From Neocallimastix lanati (nom. inval.) (Eukaryota > Neocallimastigomycota > Neocallimastigomycetes > Neocallimastigales > Neocallimastigaceae), in the NCBI GenBank assembly GCA_016946835.1, contig JACVTC010000022.1, positions 1,112,001 through 1,176,000 on the forward strand: a stretch of 64,000 bases of DNA, written 5' to 3'. The notes below the pieces were generated by a model. That model saw nothing but the letters and a program-made list of their open reading frames with translations, was not told where the DNA came from and ran no database searches. The translations under genes were made by a program, and so were the position numbers. Positions 41,748-55,035 of the stretch are shown one piece after another. The number at the start of each line of letters is the position of its first letter. Position 1 is the stretch's first letter.

Positions 41748-42167
41748 ATTAACGAGAGGGGAGGACAATAGGGCTTCTAGTCTCCTAGTCTCTCCCTTAA
41801 AACTATCAGACTCTCATTGGATTCTTTGCCGCACAGTTTTAACATACAAGGATATTATTAAAGACATTCCCTATATACCGCTTTATATGACGGGCTTCTT
41901 TAGTGATTTCTTGAACCATCATCTTGGGAGGAACAACTACACTAATATCCTCTTACAGGTCAAGTACTCACTGTACTAGCAATCATATAGTAGCAACAGG
42001 ATTATTTATCATAGCAAGCGAATACCAGCTTAATATATAAGAAAAAACACCCTGAGAGTATTAAAATTGATCCATTCAGGAGGTGGTCTCAGGTCCAACC
42101 AGAAACCTCATGTGAGTTAGTTCGAGCATTAATAGCCAGGATAAAAACTGGAAAAGCAACATTGATA
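41748..42167. mobile_element. SINE-like insertion with 9-bp flanking duplication
   Basis: A 420-bp island of balanced composition, without an ORF, in AT-rich DNA. ATAACTAAA flanks it at 41739-41747 and 42168-42176. It shares a core with the SINE at 29750-30198: GTGGTCTCA followed within about 20 bases by AGAAACCTCAT (42083-42110 here, 30081-30113 there). The outer parts differ, so this would be a second family with a common central domain. Polymerase III boxes are less clear than in the first element. Confidence 0.6.
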
Positions 42168-42176
42168 ATAACTAAA

Positions 42177-44029
42177 TAATAAGTAATAAATAATAAAAAA
42201 AAATAAAATATAAATTAATAAAAATAATATTAATATTAATTCTATAATAATAATAATAAATAATAAATAATTAATAATAAATAATAAATAATAATTTTAT
42301 AATATTCTATTTATTCTATTTATTTTGAAGTAGTAAAATTTAAATAGATTATTTCTTTAATATGATTGTTGCTTTAATATATTTTATATACATCAGTTCA
42401 ATTGTAGTTCAACTCTTTTTTGGCTAATTATAGGAGATATTTATTATAGGATTATACATTGTATTTAATTACGTATACATTTTAAAAATTTAATATTATA
42501 ATCTAATATGATTTTGTACCACCTACAATATTAATTATTTTTAAATAAAAAATTATACATATATATACAAAAGCTTTCAATATTAATTATGCTAGAGTAT
42601 ATTTAATTTTGTATTACAATTTTTTTTTTCTGATTAAATTTAAATATTTAAAATAAATTAGATTTATTAATAAATTAAATTATTAATTTAGTTAAAAATG
42701 TCATTCCATTGATTTCTTAAATATTATTGGTTGTAACACTTATTAAAAAAACTTTACTATTGATTAAAAATAAATTTATTATATTTTAGATACACAATAA
42801 TATATGAATAAACTATATATTGTATTACATTGTATTACATTTAAAAAATCCATTATTTTGTGTGACTTTTTTTTTTAAAATAGGATAATATTTTTAAATT
42901 ATATTAATATATTAAATAATATGACCTCTTGATTGTTATATAAAATTAAAATTTTATTTCAATTAATCTACTATCAGTACAATTTTAATATTTATGAAAA
43001 TTAAATGCTTGTTAGTCAAATTAATATATTATCAATATAATGTAATATATTAATATTTTTGTACATATTTAAAATCGGTTTAATTCATAATATATATTTA
43101 TTATTATTATTTTTTTTTTTTTGACAATATAGAAGTATTTTATTTTTATTATATTTTATTTTACTTAACTTATAATATTATTAATGGTAAAAGTTTATAA
43201 TATATATTATAGTATAAAATAAAACAAATTACATTATAAAATTTAATATAATATAGTATAAAATAATATATTTAAAATTAAAAGGCTTCATTAAAATAAT
43301 AATAATTTTTTTATATTTTTCTTTTATTTTAATTTCAATATTTTTTTTAATTAATATCGAAATAGAAAACTTTTATTTTTTTATTTATTTTATTTTTTAT
43401 TTTTTAATTTTTATTATTATTTTTTTTTTTTTTTTTTTTGTAAAAAAAGTCTAAAGCTGAAGTAACGATTTTGTATAGAAAATTTATAAAAATTTGAAAA
43501 ATAAAAAATAAAAATTTATATAAACTACAAATAAATAAATAAAAGATATAAGTATATAAGAAAAAAAAATATATATTTTATAAAATATATTTGTAAAATA
43601 TTTTTTTAAAAAAAAAATAATAAAAAAATAATTTTCTTATATATTCATTATTTTTTATTTATTTATTTTTCAATTGTAATTTAAAAAAAAGATAATTACT
43701 TTATTATATATATATTTGTAATATTAGTAATATTTCAGTGCATTTTGCTTTTTTTATTTTTATTATTCAGTTGAATAAATATATATTTACTCTTTATAAA
43801 AAAATAAACAAAATCAGAAATAAAAGTTCCAATATTACAATAAATAAATTAAAAAACAAATTTATTTATGGGAATATAATCCAAACAATAAAAAAATAAA
43901 ATAATTAAAAATTAAATTGTTTATAGAAGATTAAAACGTTATTTAAACCTTAAAAGCTATAAAATAAATTACAAGTTTCAATAATTAATAAAGGTAATAA
44001 ATAAATTAAAATCAAATTTTATTAATAAA
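42177..44029. other. AT-rich spacer
   Basis: About 1.85 kb without recognisable genes. It holds AATAAT arrays near 42240-42300 and T tracts near 43110 and 43420-43439. Confidence 0.55.
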
Positions 44030-44280
44030 TAATTTAGAGTTCATATATTTAAATATTTTTATAGTTTATAAAAATTTAATATTTATTAATAAACAATTTA
44101 GAGTCGATATATTTAAATATTTTTATTGTTTTATATAAATTTAACAATTTATTAATAAACAATTTAGAGTCGATATATTTAAATATTTTTATTGTTTTAT
44201 AAAAATTTAACAATTTATTAATAAACAATTTAGAGTCGATATATTTAAATATTTTTATTGTTTTATAAAAATTTAACAAT
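44030..44280. repeat. ~66-bp minisatellite upstream of the SH3 protein gene
   Basis: About 3.5 units of TTTAGAGTCGATATATTTAA followed by ATATTTTTATTGTTTTATAA and AAATTTAACAATTTATTAAT, lying 120-370 bp before the ATG at 44397. The copies are nearly identical, so the array is young. It may affect promoter spacing. Confidence 0.85.
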
Positions 44281-44396
44281 TAAGTTAAAAAATACTATAA
44301 TTAACATAAAATTTATTGTTAACAATCAAAATTAATAAAAAAGTCAATACTAATAACTAATAACTCTTTTTCAAAAAGTTTTTAATAAATAAGAAA

Positions 44397-46409
44397 ATGG
44401 ATTTTGGCAATCAAAATATTGCAGTTACAACTACTACTACAACAAAAGGAGGAGTCTTTGATAATATAAAAGATGGTTTTAAAGATTTTTTTGGAGGAAA
44501 GGACGATCAAACAACTGCGATTACTGAATTCACAACAACTACTACTACATCAATAATTGAAACTACTACTACTACTAAAACAAAAGCAAAGAAAACTAAA
44601 ACAACAGCAACCAAAACTAGTACTTCTACTTCAAAACCAACTTCAGATTCTGATGATGATTCGGGTGGTAGTGGTTTAATGACCTATGGTGGAATTGCAC
44701 TTGCAGCTATAGTTATACTATTCTTTATTGCTATAATTGTTAAAAAAATGAATAAAAAATCAAACAACAGCAATATAGATCCATATCAATCATTAAATAG
44801 ACCAGGTACTATTAAGCAAAGTTCTACTAGTATGTACACTGGACCAGTCTATGATCCTTCAAAGGAAAATCAATACACTACTAATGATGTTAGTATGGGT
44901 GTAGCTACTAGTGTTGATGCTGCAACCCTAGGAAGACAACAACAAGAAGAAATGGAGGCTGCAAATGCTGCATATAAAACCGGAACTCTTCCAAACTATA
45001 ACAGTAATAATTCAGCAGTTCCACCTGTTCCACCATTACCAAATGCTGTACCACAAAATTCAATGCCCCAATCTTACTCTAATTACAATCAACCCCAACA
45101 GAATTATGGTAATGGTTATGATCAATATGGTCAACCAATTATTCAACAAAACTATAGTAATGGTTATAATCAATATGGGCAACCACTTCCGCAACAAAGT
45201 TATGATAATATGGGAATGAATAATACATATAATGTTGGTAGTAATAATAACAATCCATATGGTCTTCAGTATGGAAATAATTATGATCCAAATATGCCAC
45301 AGATTAGCTCACCATTAGCTTTACCAGTTACTTCTGGAAGTGGTGTCGTTGTTAGTGCAACATATTCTTCATCTCAAACTACTTCTGTTAAACAACCAGA
45401 TGGTACTGTTACTGAAACTTTAGATTATGCTACTAATTCCTCTTATGAAGTTGATCGCGATTATATAGCTATCTATAATTATGAACCAAATATGGCAGAT
45501 GAACTCGCGATTCACGTTAATGATCGTATACATCTTTTAGAAATGTATACTGATGGTTGGGGTTACGGTAAGAATGTAACCACCGGACAAATTGGTATCT
45601 TACCTCTTAACCGTTTAAAACCAGAAGAAGATAAAGATAATGGAAAGAGGGAACCAGTTGATACATTAAAAGTAAATAATAATATTACAAAAAGAACTGT
45701 ATCAATGAACAAAAGACCAAAAGCGGCTGAAACATTTAATGAAAATGAAAGTGATGTTGATGATAGAAAATCTGAAAAGAGATATAGTGATGAAAATAGT
45801 AGAAAAGACAGAAGAAGATATGATGATGATAATGATAATGAAAGTAGTAGAAAAGACAGAAGAAGATATGATGATGATGATAGAAAGTCTAATAAGAGAA
45901 ATAGTGATGAAAGTAATAGAAGAGAGAGAAGAAAGTATGATGATGAAGATGATGATTATGAAAGAAAAAGAGATAGAAGAAGATATGATGATGATGATAA
46001 TGAAAGAAGAAGGGACAGAAGAAGATACGATGATGATGATGATTATGATTATGAAAGAAGAAGAGATAGAAGAAGATACGATGATGATGATTATGAAAGA
46101 AGAAGAGATAGAAGAAGATACGACGATGATGATGAAAGAAGAAGAGATAGAAGAAGATACGATGATGATGATTATGAAAGAAGAAGAGACAGAAAAAAAT
46201 ACGATGATGAAACTTTGGAAAAAGAAGAGAAAAGTCCACTTGAATATGAACAAAAGAAGTCATATCATGAAGATAATACTTCCAAGAGTGATCGTCCACA
46301 TTATTATGAAAGAAAGAAGTCTTATCATAATGAAGAAAGTAGCAGTAAAGCTGATATCTTTTCTAAAAACGAAAATAGTCCAAAAATTAATGATTTTGCG
46401 GATGATTAA
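44397..46409 (+). CDS. Single-pass membrane protein with SH3 domain
   Basis: Single exon, 670 aa. The N-terminal ~90 residues are Thr/Lys-rich, consistent with an O-glycosylated outer segment. A transmembrane helix lies at about 94-115 (YGGIALAAIVILFFIAIIV), followed by the basic stop KKMNKK. The Asn/Gln/Pro/Tyr-rich middle includes PPVPPLP, itself a potential SH3 ligand. One SH3 domain occupies about 355-412 (DYIAIYNYEPNMADELAIHV, GWGYGKN, GILPLNRL). The last ~240 residues are charge-block repeats around RRDRRRYDDDDYE. The layout of outer stub, one helix and cytoplasmic SH3 recalls fungal Fus1-type membrane adaptors involved in polarity and signalling. This is architectural similarity, not proven orthology. 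There is no cleaved signal peptide, so a type III (N-out) topology is likely. Confidence 0.85.
   Translation: MDFGNQNIAVTTTTTTKGGVFDNIKDGFKDFFGGKDDQTTAITEFTTTTTTSIIETTTTTKTKAKKTKTTATKTSTSTSKPTSDSDDDSGGSGLMTYGGIALAAIVILFFIAIIVKKMNKKSNNSNIDPYQSLNRPGTIKQSSTSMYTGPVYDPSKENQYTTNDVSMGVATSVDAATLGRQQQEEMEAANAAYKTGTLPNYNSNNSAVPPVPPLPNAVPQNSMPQSYSNYNQPQQNYGNGYDQYGQPIIQQNYSNGYNQYGQPLPQQSYDNMGMNNTYNVGSNNNNPYGLQYGNNYDPNMPQISSPLALPVTSGSGVVVSATYSSSQTTSVKQPDGTVTETLDYATNSSYEVDRDYIAIYNYEPNMADELAIHVNDRIHLLEMYTDGWGYGKNVTTGQIGILPLNRLKPEEDKDNGKREPVDTLKVNNNITKRTVSMNKRPKAAETFNENESDVDDRKSEKRYSDENSRKDRRRYDDDNDNESSRKDRRRYDDDDRKSNKRNSDESNRRERRKYDDEDDDYERKRDRRRYDDDDNERRRDRRRYDDDDDYDYERRRDRRRYDDDDYERRRDRRRYDDDDERRRDRRRYDDDDYERRRDRKKYDDETLEKEEKSPLEYEQKKSYHEDNTSKSDRPHYYERKKSYHNEESSSKADIFSKNENSPKINDFADD
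45760..46215 (+). repeat. Charge-block coding repeats (R/K and D/E)
   Basis: Repeats of GAAAGAAGAAGAGATAGAAG followed by AAGATACGATGATGATGAT encode alternating Arg-rich and Asp-rich blocks at the C-terminus of the SH3 protein. The opposite strand is also open here only because of the repeat composition. Confidence 0.85.
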
Positions 46410-46844
46410 TAAATTAAATAAATTTCAAATATACGTAAAATATAATTAATTGAATAATTAATTATAAAAAATTAGCATAAAAATAACACTATAATTATTA
46501 GTGTCATATAATTTTTTTATATTAATCTAATAAATTAAATTATAAAATAAATAAATAAATAAAATAATTATAATAAAATAAAATAAAAAACTTCAAAATA
46601 AAATTATTAAATTTATTAAATTTTCAAAGAAATAAAATAAAATAAAATAATTAAAAATAAAATTAGTAAATATAAAAAAAATAAAAAATTAAAATAAAAG
46701 GGTACATATATTAATTATTTATTTATAAATTTTTATTGTATATTTTTTTAATTTTAAAATTTTATATAGTGTATATTTTTTTAATTTTAAAATTTTATAT
46801 AGTTTAAGCTTAATTTTAATATTTTAGAAAGTCTATTATAAATT

Positions 46845-46878
<34 letters not shown>

Positions 46879-46882
46879 TTTA

Positions 46883-46918
<36 letters not shown>

Positions 46919-46924
46919 CTTATT
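46410..46924. other. AT-rich spacer with poly-T and (TA)n
   Basis: 3' flank of the SH3 protein gene. GTGTATATTTTTTTAATTTT is duplicated near 46737 and 46770. A T tract at 46849-46877 is followed by (TA)n to 46915. No gene is seen. Confidence 0.55.
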
Positions 46925-47099
46925 CCGTTGACCCTCAGGGGTGTATTACCTTCTGTTGTGTTTCCTAAGGAAAGATCATCTTAATTTTACTGGTGGTACA
47001 GATGATGATAGTAAATAATCCAAACATGCGATGATTGTTTTTGGTACAGTTGCTTATTGCAATTGTTTGTAATTGATATTATTTATCAAAATTATAAAC

Positions 47100-47138
<39 letters not shown>

Positions 47139-47691
47139 TTAAGAAATAGTATCATTTTTCTTCCATGTATCTTATTTCATATTTTTATTTTTTTATGTAT
47201 TTATTTCTTCATGTATGAATATTTTATATATAATACTATAATGTTATATTTATCATAATTTTTTCTTTTTTTTTTTTTTTTATTTTTTTAAAAGATTATA
47301 TAATTATGGTACTTTCTTATGTTCCTGTAGAAATTGATTCATCCCACCTCATATACTTTTTTTAATTTTTTAATTTACTAATATCCCATTCACTCGAATA
47401 AAAAAAATTTTTTTTTTTTTCTTTCTTTTGATTATTATTTTCAATTCTTTACCAATAATTATATGACAAAGCATTTTTAGATATTAAATATAATTAAAAC
47501 AATTTACTAACAATTTGAATTTTTCCTGTTAGGTCACAAATCCGCATGAAATAAATACAATATAAAATATATATATTTTATTCTTTGAAAGAAGAAAACA
47601 AAACATCGACAGCTTAATTGTTATTATTTAATTTTTTACATCTTTCACTAGTTTATATATATATATATATTTTATTTTTATTAATAAAACT

Positions 47692-47740
<49 letters not shown>

Positions 47741-48175
47741 ATATATCTAATATACATGGAAGCCTTAAACATATTGGTCCTAACCATGAAAAATTTTGTT
47801 TTAATTTCTCAATAATTATAGGAAGACATGAAAATTCCTATTATACGAGGCCTTTATATTGGCATCCACGATTCCTGAAAATTCACTAATGATAATTTAG
47901 AATACTCTCAATAAAAATAGTTTCCCTTTGGGGTATTGGATGTTCATTAGGAAACATTTACATTCCTAGTACAAACCATAAAGAAATTTAAATTTGGTTT
48001 TAGAAAACTTATTCAACATCTATCTCTAAAATATTCACAATTTTTTCTTAGATTTTTTTGGATTAGACGAATTAAATGTAGACTCAAATCTGATATAAAA
48101 CCTTTTGTAAAAAGCAGGCTGGTATCAGAAGATCACCCAACATGTTGCCCTTACTGTAAATAACCGTATATCATT
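46925..48175 (+). pseudogene. Internally deleted, decayed LINE relative
   Basis: 46925-47095 resembles the LINE 5' leader (shared CAGGGGTGTA and ACTGGTG motifs in order). At 47820-47880 the translation reads KIPIIRGLYIGIHDS, matching EIPGKRGLYIGFHNS of the intact LINE endonuclease region. At 48110-48165 SRLVSEDHPTCCPYCK matches its C-terminal Cys cluster. The reverse transcriptase between them is gone and stops are frequent. Spacers within it include an A tract (47107-47136) and a T tract (47694-47739), perhaps later insertions or expansions. Confidence 0.75.
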
Positions 48176-49172
<997 letters not shown>

Positions 49173-49183
49173 ATGATTTATAT

Positions 49184-49230
<47 letters not shown>

Positions 49231-49347
49231 TAAAAAATATAACTTTTAATTATATTTTCGCAAATATATTATATATAATAAGTCATATATAAAAATAATA
49301 TAATTAATTCCAACAAATGAAATAAAAAATTATAAAACAATTTATAT

Positions 49348-49410
<63 letters not shown>

Positions 49411-49530
49411 TAAAAAATATAACTTTTAATTATATTTTCGCAAATATATTATATATAATAAATCATATATAAAAATAATATAATTAATTCCAACAAATGA
49501 AATAAATCAAAAAATTATAAAACAAATTTT
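49173..49530. repeat. ~170-bp tandem duplication containing (TTTA)n
   Basis: Two consecutive blocks, each with a (TTTA)n run followed by the same unique stretch (AACTTTTAATTATATTTTCG through TTCCAACAAATGAAATAAA). They are nearly identical, apart from (TTTA)n length and one AAGTC/AAATC change, so the duplication is recent. Confidence 0.85.
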
Positions 49531-49773
49531 TTAATAAATTCTCATAAAAACATAAAAATAAAATAGAGAAATATAATTAATAATTAATAAATTTTATATT
49601 TATAAAAATAATTAAAATTATTTTTTTATAAATATAAAATGTAATTATTATATAATATATTTTTTAATAAATAAAGCTTTTTCTTTCATATTATATATAT
49701 ATATCAAAATAAATTATATTCTATTCAATTATACTTTAAAATATATATATATATTTTACATTTTTTATTATTT

Positions 49774-49805
<32 letters not shown>

Positions 49806-49808
49806 ATT
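49531..49808. other. Upstream region of the RIC1 gene
   Basis: AT-rich, with a poly-A run of 26 at about 49773-49799 ending 10 bases before the start codon. No other element is recognised. Confidence 0.5.
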
Positions 49809-50078
49809 ATGTATTACGCAACAGGAAGCCCAAAAATATTTAGTGTCTGTAAATCTAATATAGATATCTATTCTTCAGCAAGTAATGATTCAAATTTTCA
49901 AATAAGTGAACCTTCATCACTTATTCAAATTAAAAAAAATGAGGAATGTTCACTTTTTGCAACAATTAATAAACAGACTATTTATTTATGGAATATAAGA
50001 GTAAATAAATAACATTATCAATTTTCTTTAAATAATTAAATTCAATATTTTCATAGCTTTATATTATTTATATATTTC

Positions 50079-50113
<35 letters not shown>

Positions 50114-51477
50114 TACAATGAAAATCTTTTTATATATATTAATAAAAATAAATTTCTAATTAAAAATTCATAATAATTTATAAACAAATTTCATTAAACA
50201 TCTAAATCATAATTAGCCTACTGTATTATTATCTTCAGTTTCAAGATCTCAAAAATCAATTGAAGAACATGGAGAAAATAAAGAAATTATTTGGAATGGT
50301 TTATCATTTTCTATTGTTGTCATTGTAAATTTTTTTTTTCTTTTCATTCAAAATTCAAAATTAAGATTTCATTTAAATCTATAATTTTATTAATATATTA
50401 AAAATAAAAATTAAAATAAATTTTGTTATAAATTTAATTATTATACATAAATTATAAAATATTTAAATATATATTATGATATTTTTTTAAAAAAAAAAAT
50501 TAATAAATAAAATAAAAATAAAAATAATATAAATGATAATATATTATAATTAAAGACTTCTAAAAATTACTTATACTTTTATGATGTTATGAGCGATAAG
50601 AGTCATGTATATCAATATAATTTCAGTACACGACATGAATATTACAATGAAGAAAATACTGGTGTTCCAAAAACTAGAATTGTTTACAAATTTCTTACCG
50701 AAATAGATGAAGAAATTAAATGGTTATTAATTTATTTTAAAATAATGTTTTCAAAATTTTGAAATTTTTTCTTTAAAAATTAATTCCTTTTTTTTTTATA
50801 TTCCTAATAATATATATATTATATATACATATATATATGTTTAAATGACTTTTATGTTATGTATAAATATTAATTACTATTTGTTATTTTCAATTTAAAG
50901 TGGTGTTGAATATGATAACAATATCATTTTAGGTACTAATAAATCAATAATAACCATTAAATGGGATGGAAGAATTATAAAAAAGGATTCAATTTATGAA
51001 TTATCATTTTTAGGACTTACACCAAAAGAAGAAAATGGTAACTTTATTATATTATATATAAAATTAAATAAAATTTTATTTATTTATTTATTTATAAATT
51101 TTAAATTAAAATATATATATTAACAATATAAAAATATATAAATAAAAATAAATTTTAACAATAATGTTAATTTTACATTATAATGATAATTTGAAAAAAA
51201 AAAAAATAAAAAAATAAAAATAAATATAACAAATAGTTTATATTACTCATATATCAAAAAGTAAAAATTATCCTTTTTTGGCATGGATATTATCAAATAA
51301 ATCAGTATTTTTAGTTGGTAAAAATCAATCTTCATCCAAAAATGGTTCATCCAACTCAGCCAACCCTTCAAACTCTTGGGTTGGTATTCAATTTAATATC
51401 GATGAAAAATGTACAGGAGATATTTGTATTACAGAGTTTCATCCATTTTATAAAATGATTGCTTTGGGAACTACAAC

Positions 51478-51526
<49 letters not shown>

Positions 51527-51812
51527 TTTTAATATTATTTTCTTCTATTGTATTACTACTATTTATTATTTAAAAATATATATATATATAAGCATATTAA
51601 CAGATTCAATAAATATTAATATATTTCTGTCTTTTTTTTTTTTTTTTTTAACTTATTTTTTTTATAAATATATAATATATATAATGCAAACTATAAATTC
51701 AAATATCATATTTTTAAAATGTTCTTGTACAAAAATAATAATATAATTATTAATATTTAAACAATAACAACAATAATAAATTACAATAATGGACAACAAC
51801 AACAACAACAAC

Positions 51813-51843
<31 letters not shown>

Positions 51844-52630
51844 CAATATCAATATAATAAAAATAATGACTAAAAAATATTATTATAACAATAATAAAAC
51901 CTATTTAAACAATCATAAAAAATATATTTATTTATTAATAATATAAGTGGTGATGCCATTGTTTATACAGTTAAGGAAGTAAATGAATTACCAGAATTTT
52001 CACATTATTTATCTTTTATGAAATCTTCAGGTATTTATTCAGATATTCAATTAGGTCGAGTTAGTTCTTTAGATTGGACGGATGATGGTTATGCCATTGC
52101 TATTGGTATGCTTCATTCTGGTTTTTCAGTATGGAGTATATACGGTCGTTTCTTAATGAGTACTATTACGGAAGATACTATATCACAATCAAAGTAAATT
52201 CAATTAATATAAATTATTTATATATATATTTATAAATAAATATTAATTTAAATTACTAAAATGTATTTGTTTTAATATAATATAAATTAAATATCTAACT
52301 ATTATATATATAACAAAAAAAAACATTAATTTTGTTTTCTAAATTGTGTTTAAAGGGAAATATCGGATTATATTCAAGATGATTATTTCGCTGGTGTAAA
52401 AGGATTAGTATGTTATTTATTATTTATAAATAAAATGTCAATATATATAAGGTTTCATTATTTCAATTTCAATAAAAAATATGAATCAATTATAATTATA
52501 TCATTATTCTAACAAGTTTTTTAATACGATAAAAATATCTTATACTATTTAAATTATTTAATAAGTTCTGGGGTCTTAATGGTTATGAATTATATTTATT
52601 ACCTACTATTTCACTTGATAAAGGTGATAA

Positions 52631-52662
<32 letters not shown>

Positions 52663-52750
52663 TTTCATTATTATTATACTATTATAATTATATATATATA
52701 TATAATTATTAATTTTTTTCTTTTTTTAAAATATATAATATATTATTATT

Positions 52751-52789
<39 letters not shown>

Positions 52790-52927
52790 ATATATGGAAG
52801 AAATATATGTATTACAATATGTAAAGCATCCACTAATACATTCACTGACACAAGTAATAATCAATAATAAATAATATTTTAATTATTAATTTATATTTCT
52901 TATAAATTGAATCAATGAAATATCTAC

Positions 52928-52977
<50 letters not shown>

Positions 52978-53386
52978 ATAATAATAATAGTAGTAGTAAT
53001 AGTAATATTAAAACTAATTAATTATTATTAGTTATTAATTATTATTGATTAATTAATTAATTTATATTCATCATATAATAAAAATTTAATAAACAACATT
53101 TAATAGGATAATCTTCATCATATTTATCTTCATAGTTCAAACTCAATATATTTTTCAGTAGAAAATGATATTAATTCCAGTAATGAAAACTTTAATCCCA
53201 CTCAATGGCAAACAATTCAAGTATTAATCATGAAAACATTATTAATTGCAGATATTTATAATTATTTTTTTACAATTAAATATATATATATATATGAATC
53301 AATATTGATTTATTTGTTAATTTATTTATTTAAGATTCCTGAAATGTATTTATCACATAATTGGCCAATTAGAGTAAATATTTTAA

Positions 53387-53423
<37 letters not shown>

Positions 53424-54271
53424 ATCTAATATATATTTATATATATATAATTTAATTATTAATAAGTATTATTTTTGCACTATTAATATATTTTAATTAT
53501 CAATAATAACAATTTTTTTAGTATTCATCAATTGATTCTACTGGTCAATATTTAGCTATGGCTGGAAAACATGGCTTAATTCATTATAGTTTTGTTACAG
53601 CAAGATGGAAACTCTTCGGAAACGTTCAACATGTAATGTATATATATAATAGATTAAATTAATAATTTTATAATAATTATTCAATATATTAAACTGTATT
53701 ATTTTTATATATAATAATAGGAACAAAGTGTTACATGTTGTGGTGGATTAGTTTGGTATAAAAATATTATTATATTTGCCTGTAGAAACGAAGAAACTAA
53801 AAAATATGAGGTAATAAAAAAAAAATTAATAATAATAATAATAATAATTAACTTTTTCTTTATATAATTTTATAAAAAAATATATCTATAAATATTAATA
53901 AATACAATTTATTTTTTTATTTTTTTATTTTTTTTTTCATTCCATTATTTATCTATATTGAATATACTTAAATAATAGATAAGATATTACAATAGAGATT
54001 TAAATTTAGATAATTCAAAATTACTTTTCGTTGAGCATATAGCAGAAGTAATTTATATGGATATTCTTGAAAATAATTTATTAGTTTATACCATTAATAA
54101 TAAAGTTAATCATTTTGTTTTAGATTATGATCGAAAAAGTTAGTTTTATTTATTTTTTATTTTTTATTTTTTATTTTTTTATTTATTTATATATTTATTC
54201 TTTTATTTATTAATGAAAAAAAAATATATATATATATATTTTTTTTCCAATAACTATTGTTCATGTCATTA

Positions 54272-54324
<53 letters not shown>

Positions 54325-54553
54325 TAAATGTCTTTTTAATTAATAAATAATTATAATTTATTTATTACTAGATAATAAATTAAAGGTTACCTACTTCTCA
54401 GAATTATCTATTGCTGAATTTGTTGAAAATCCAAGAGATGTTAAAAGTCTTTCTTGGTATCCAGTTAAATTAAGTAAGTTTAATTATTAATATATTTATA
54501 ATAATAATTTAATTTTATGATTTATAATTAATATCAATGAGTTATTTATATAT

Positions 54554-54608
<55 letters not shown>

Positions 54609-54755
54609 TTAAATAATAGGTAAACCAGACCCTAAGGAATTGTTAATGTGTCCAATTTTGATGATTTATAAAGGAGAATTTAAAATTATTGTTAGAGTAT
54701 GATTTATTATAAATTTATTAATTATTATAAATTATAATTCACCAAAAAAAAAAAA

Positions 54756-54786
<31 letters not shown>

Positions 54787-55004
54787 TTATATAATATTTT
54801 TATATATTTATATTTATTTTTATTCAATATTAATAATATAACACATATATATTTATATTTTGGTAATTAGGAAGTAGAAAGAATGTATATTCATCATCTA
54901 GCAAAGAATATTGAATATTATTGGACATCAATGGGTTGGGATGTTGAAGTTGGAAAATTATATAATTCATTGTGGTTATTTGATGGAAAAGAAATAAAGG
55001 TATG

Positions 55005-55035
<31 letters not shown>

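Noticed and set aside
45702-46299. Antisense ORFs over the SH3 protein C-terminus
   Set aside because: GAT/AGA repeats are open on the opposite strand and give Ile/Ser or His/Phe runs without protein character.
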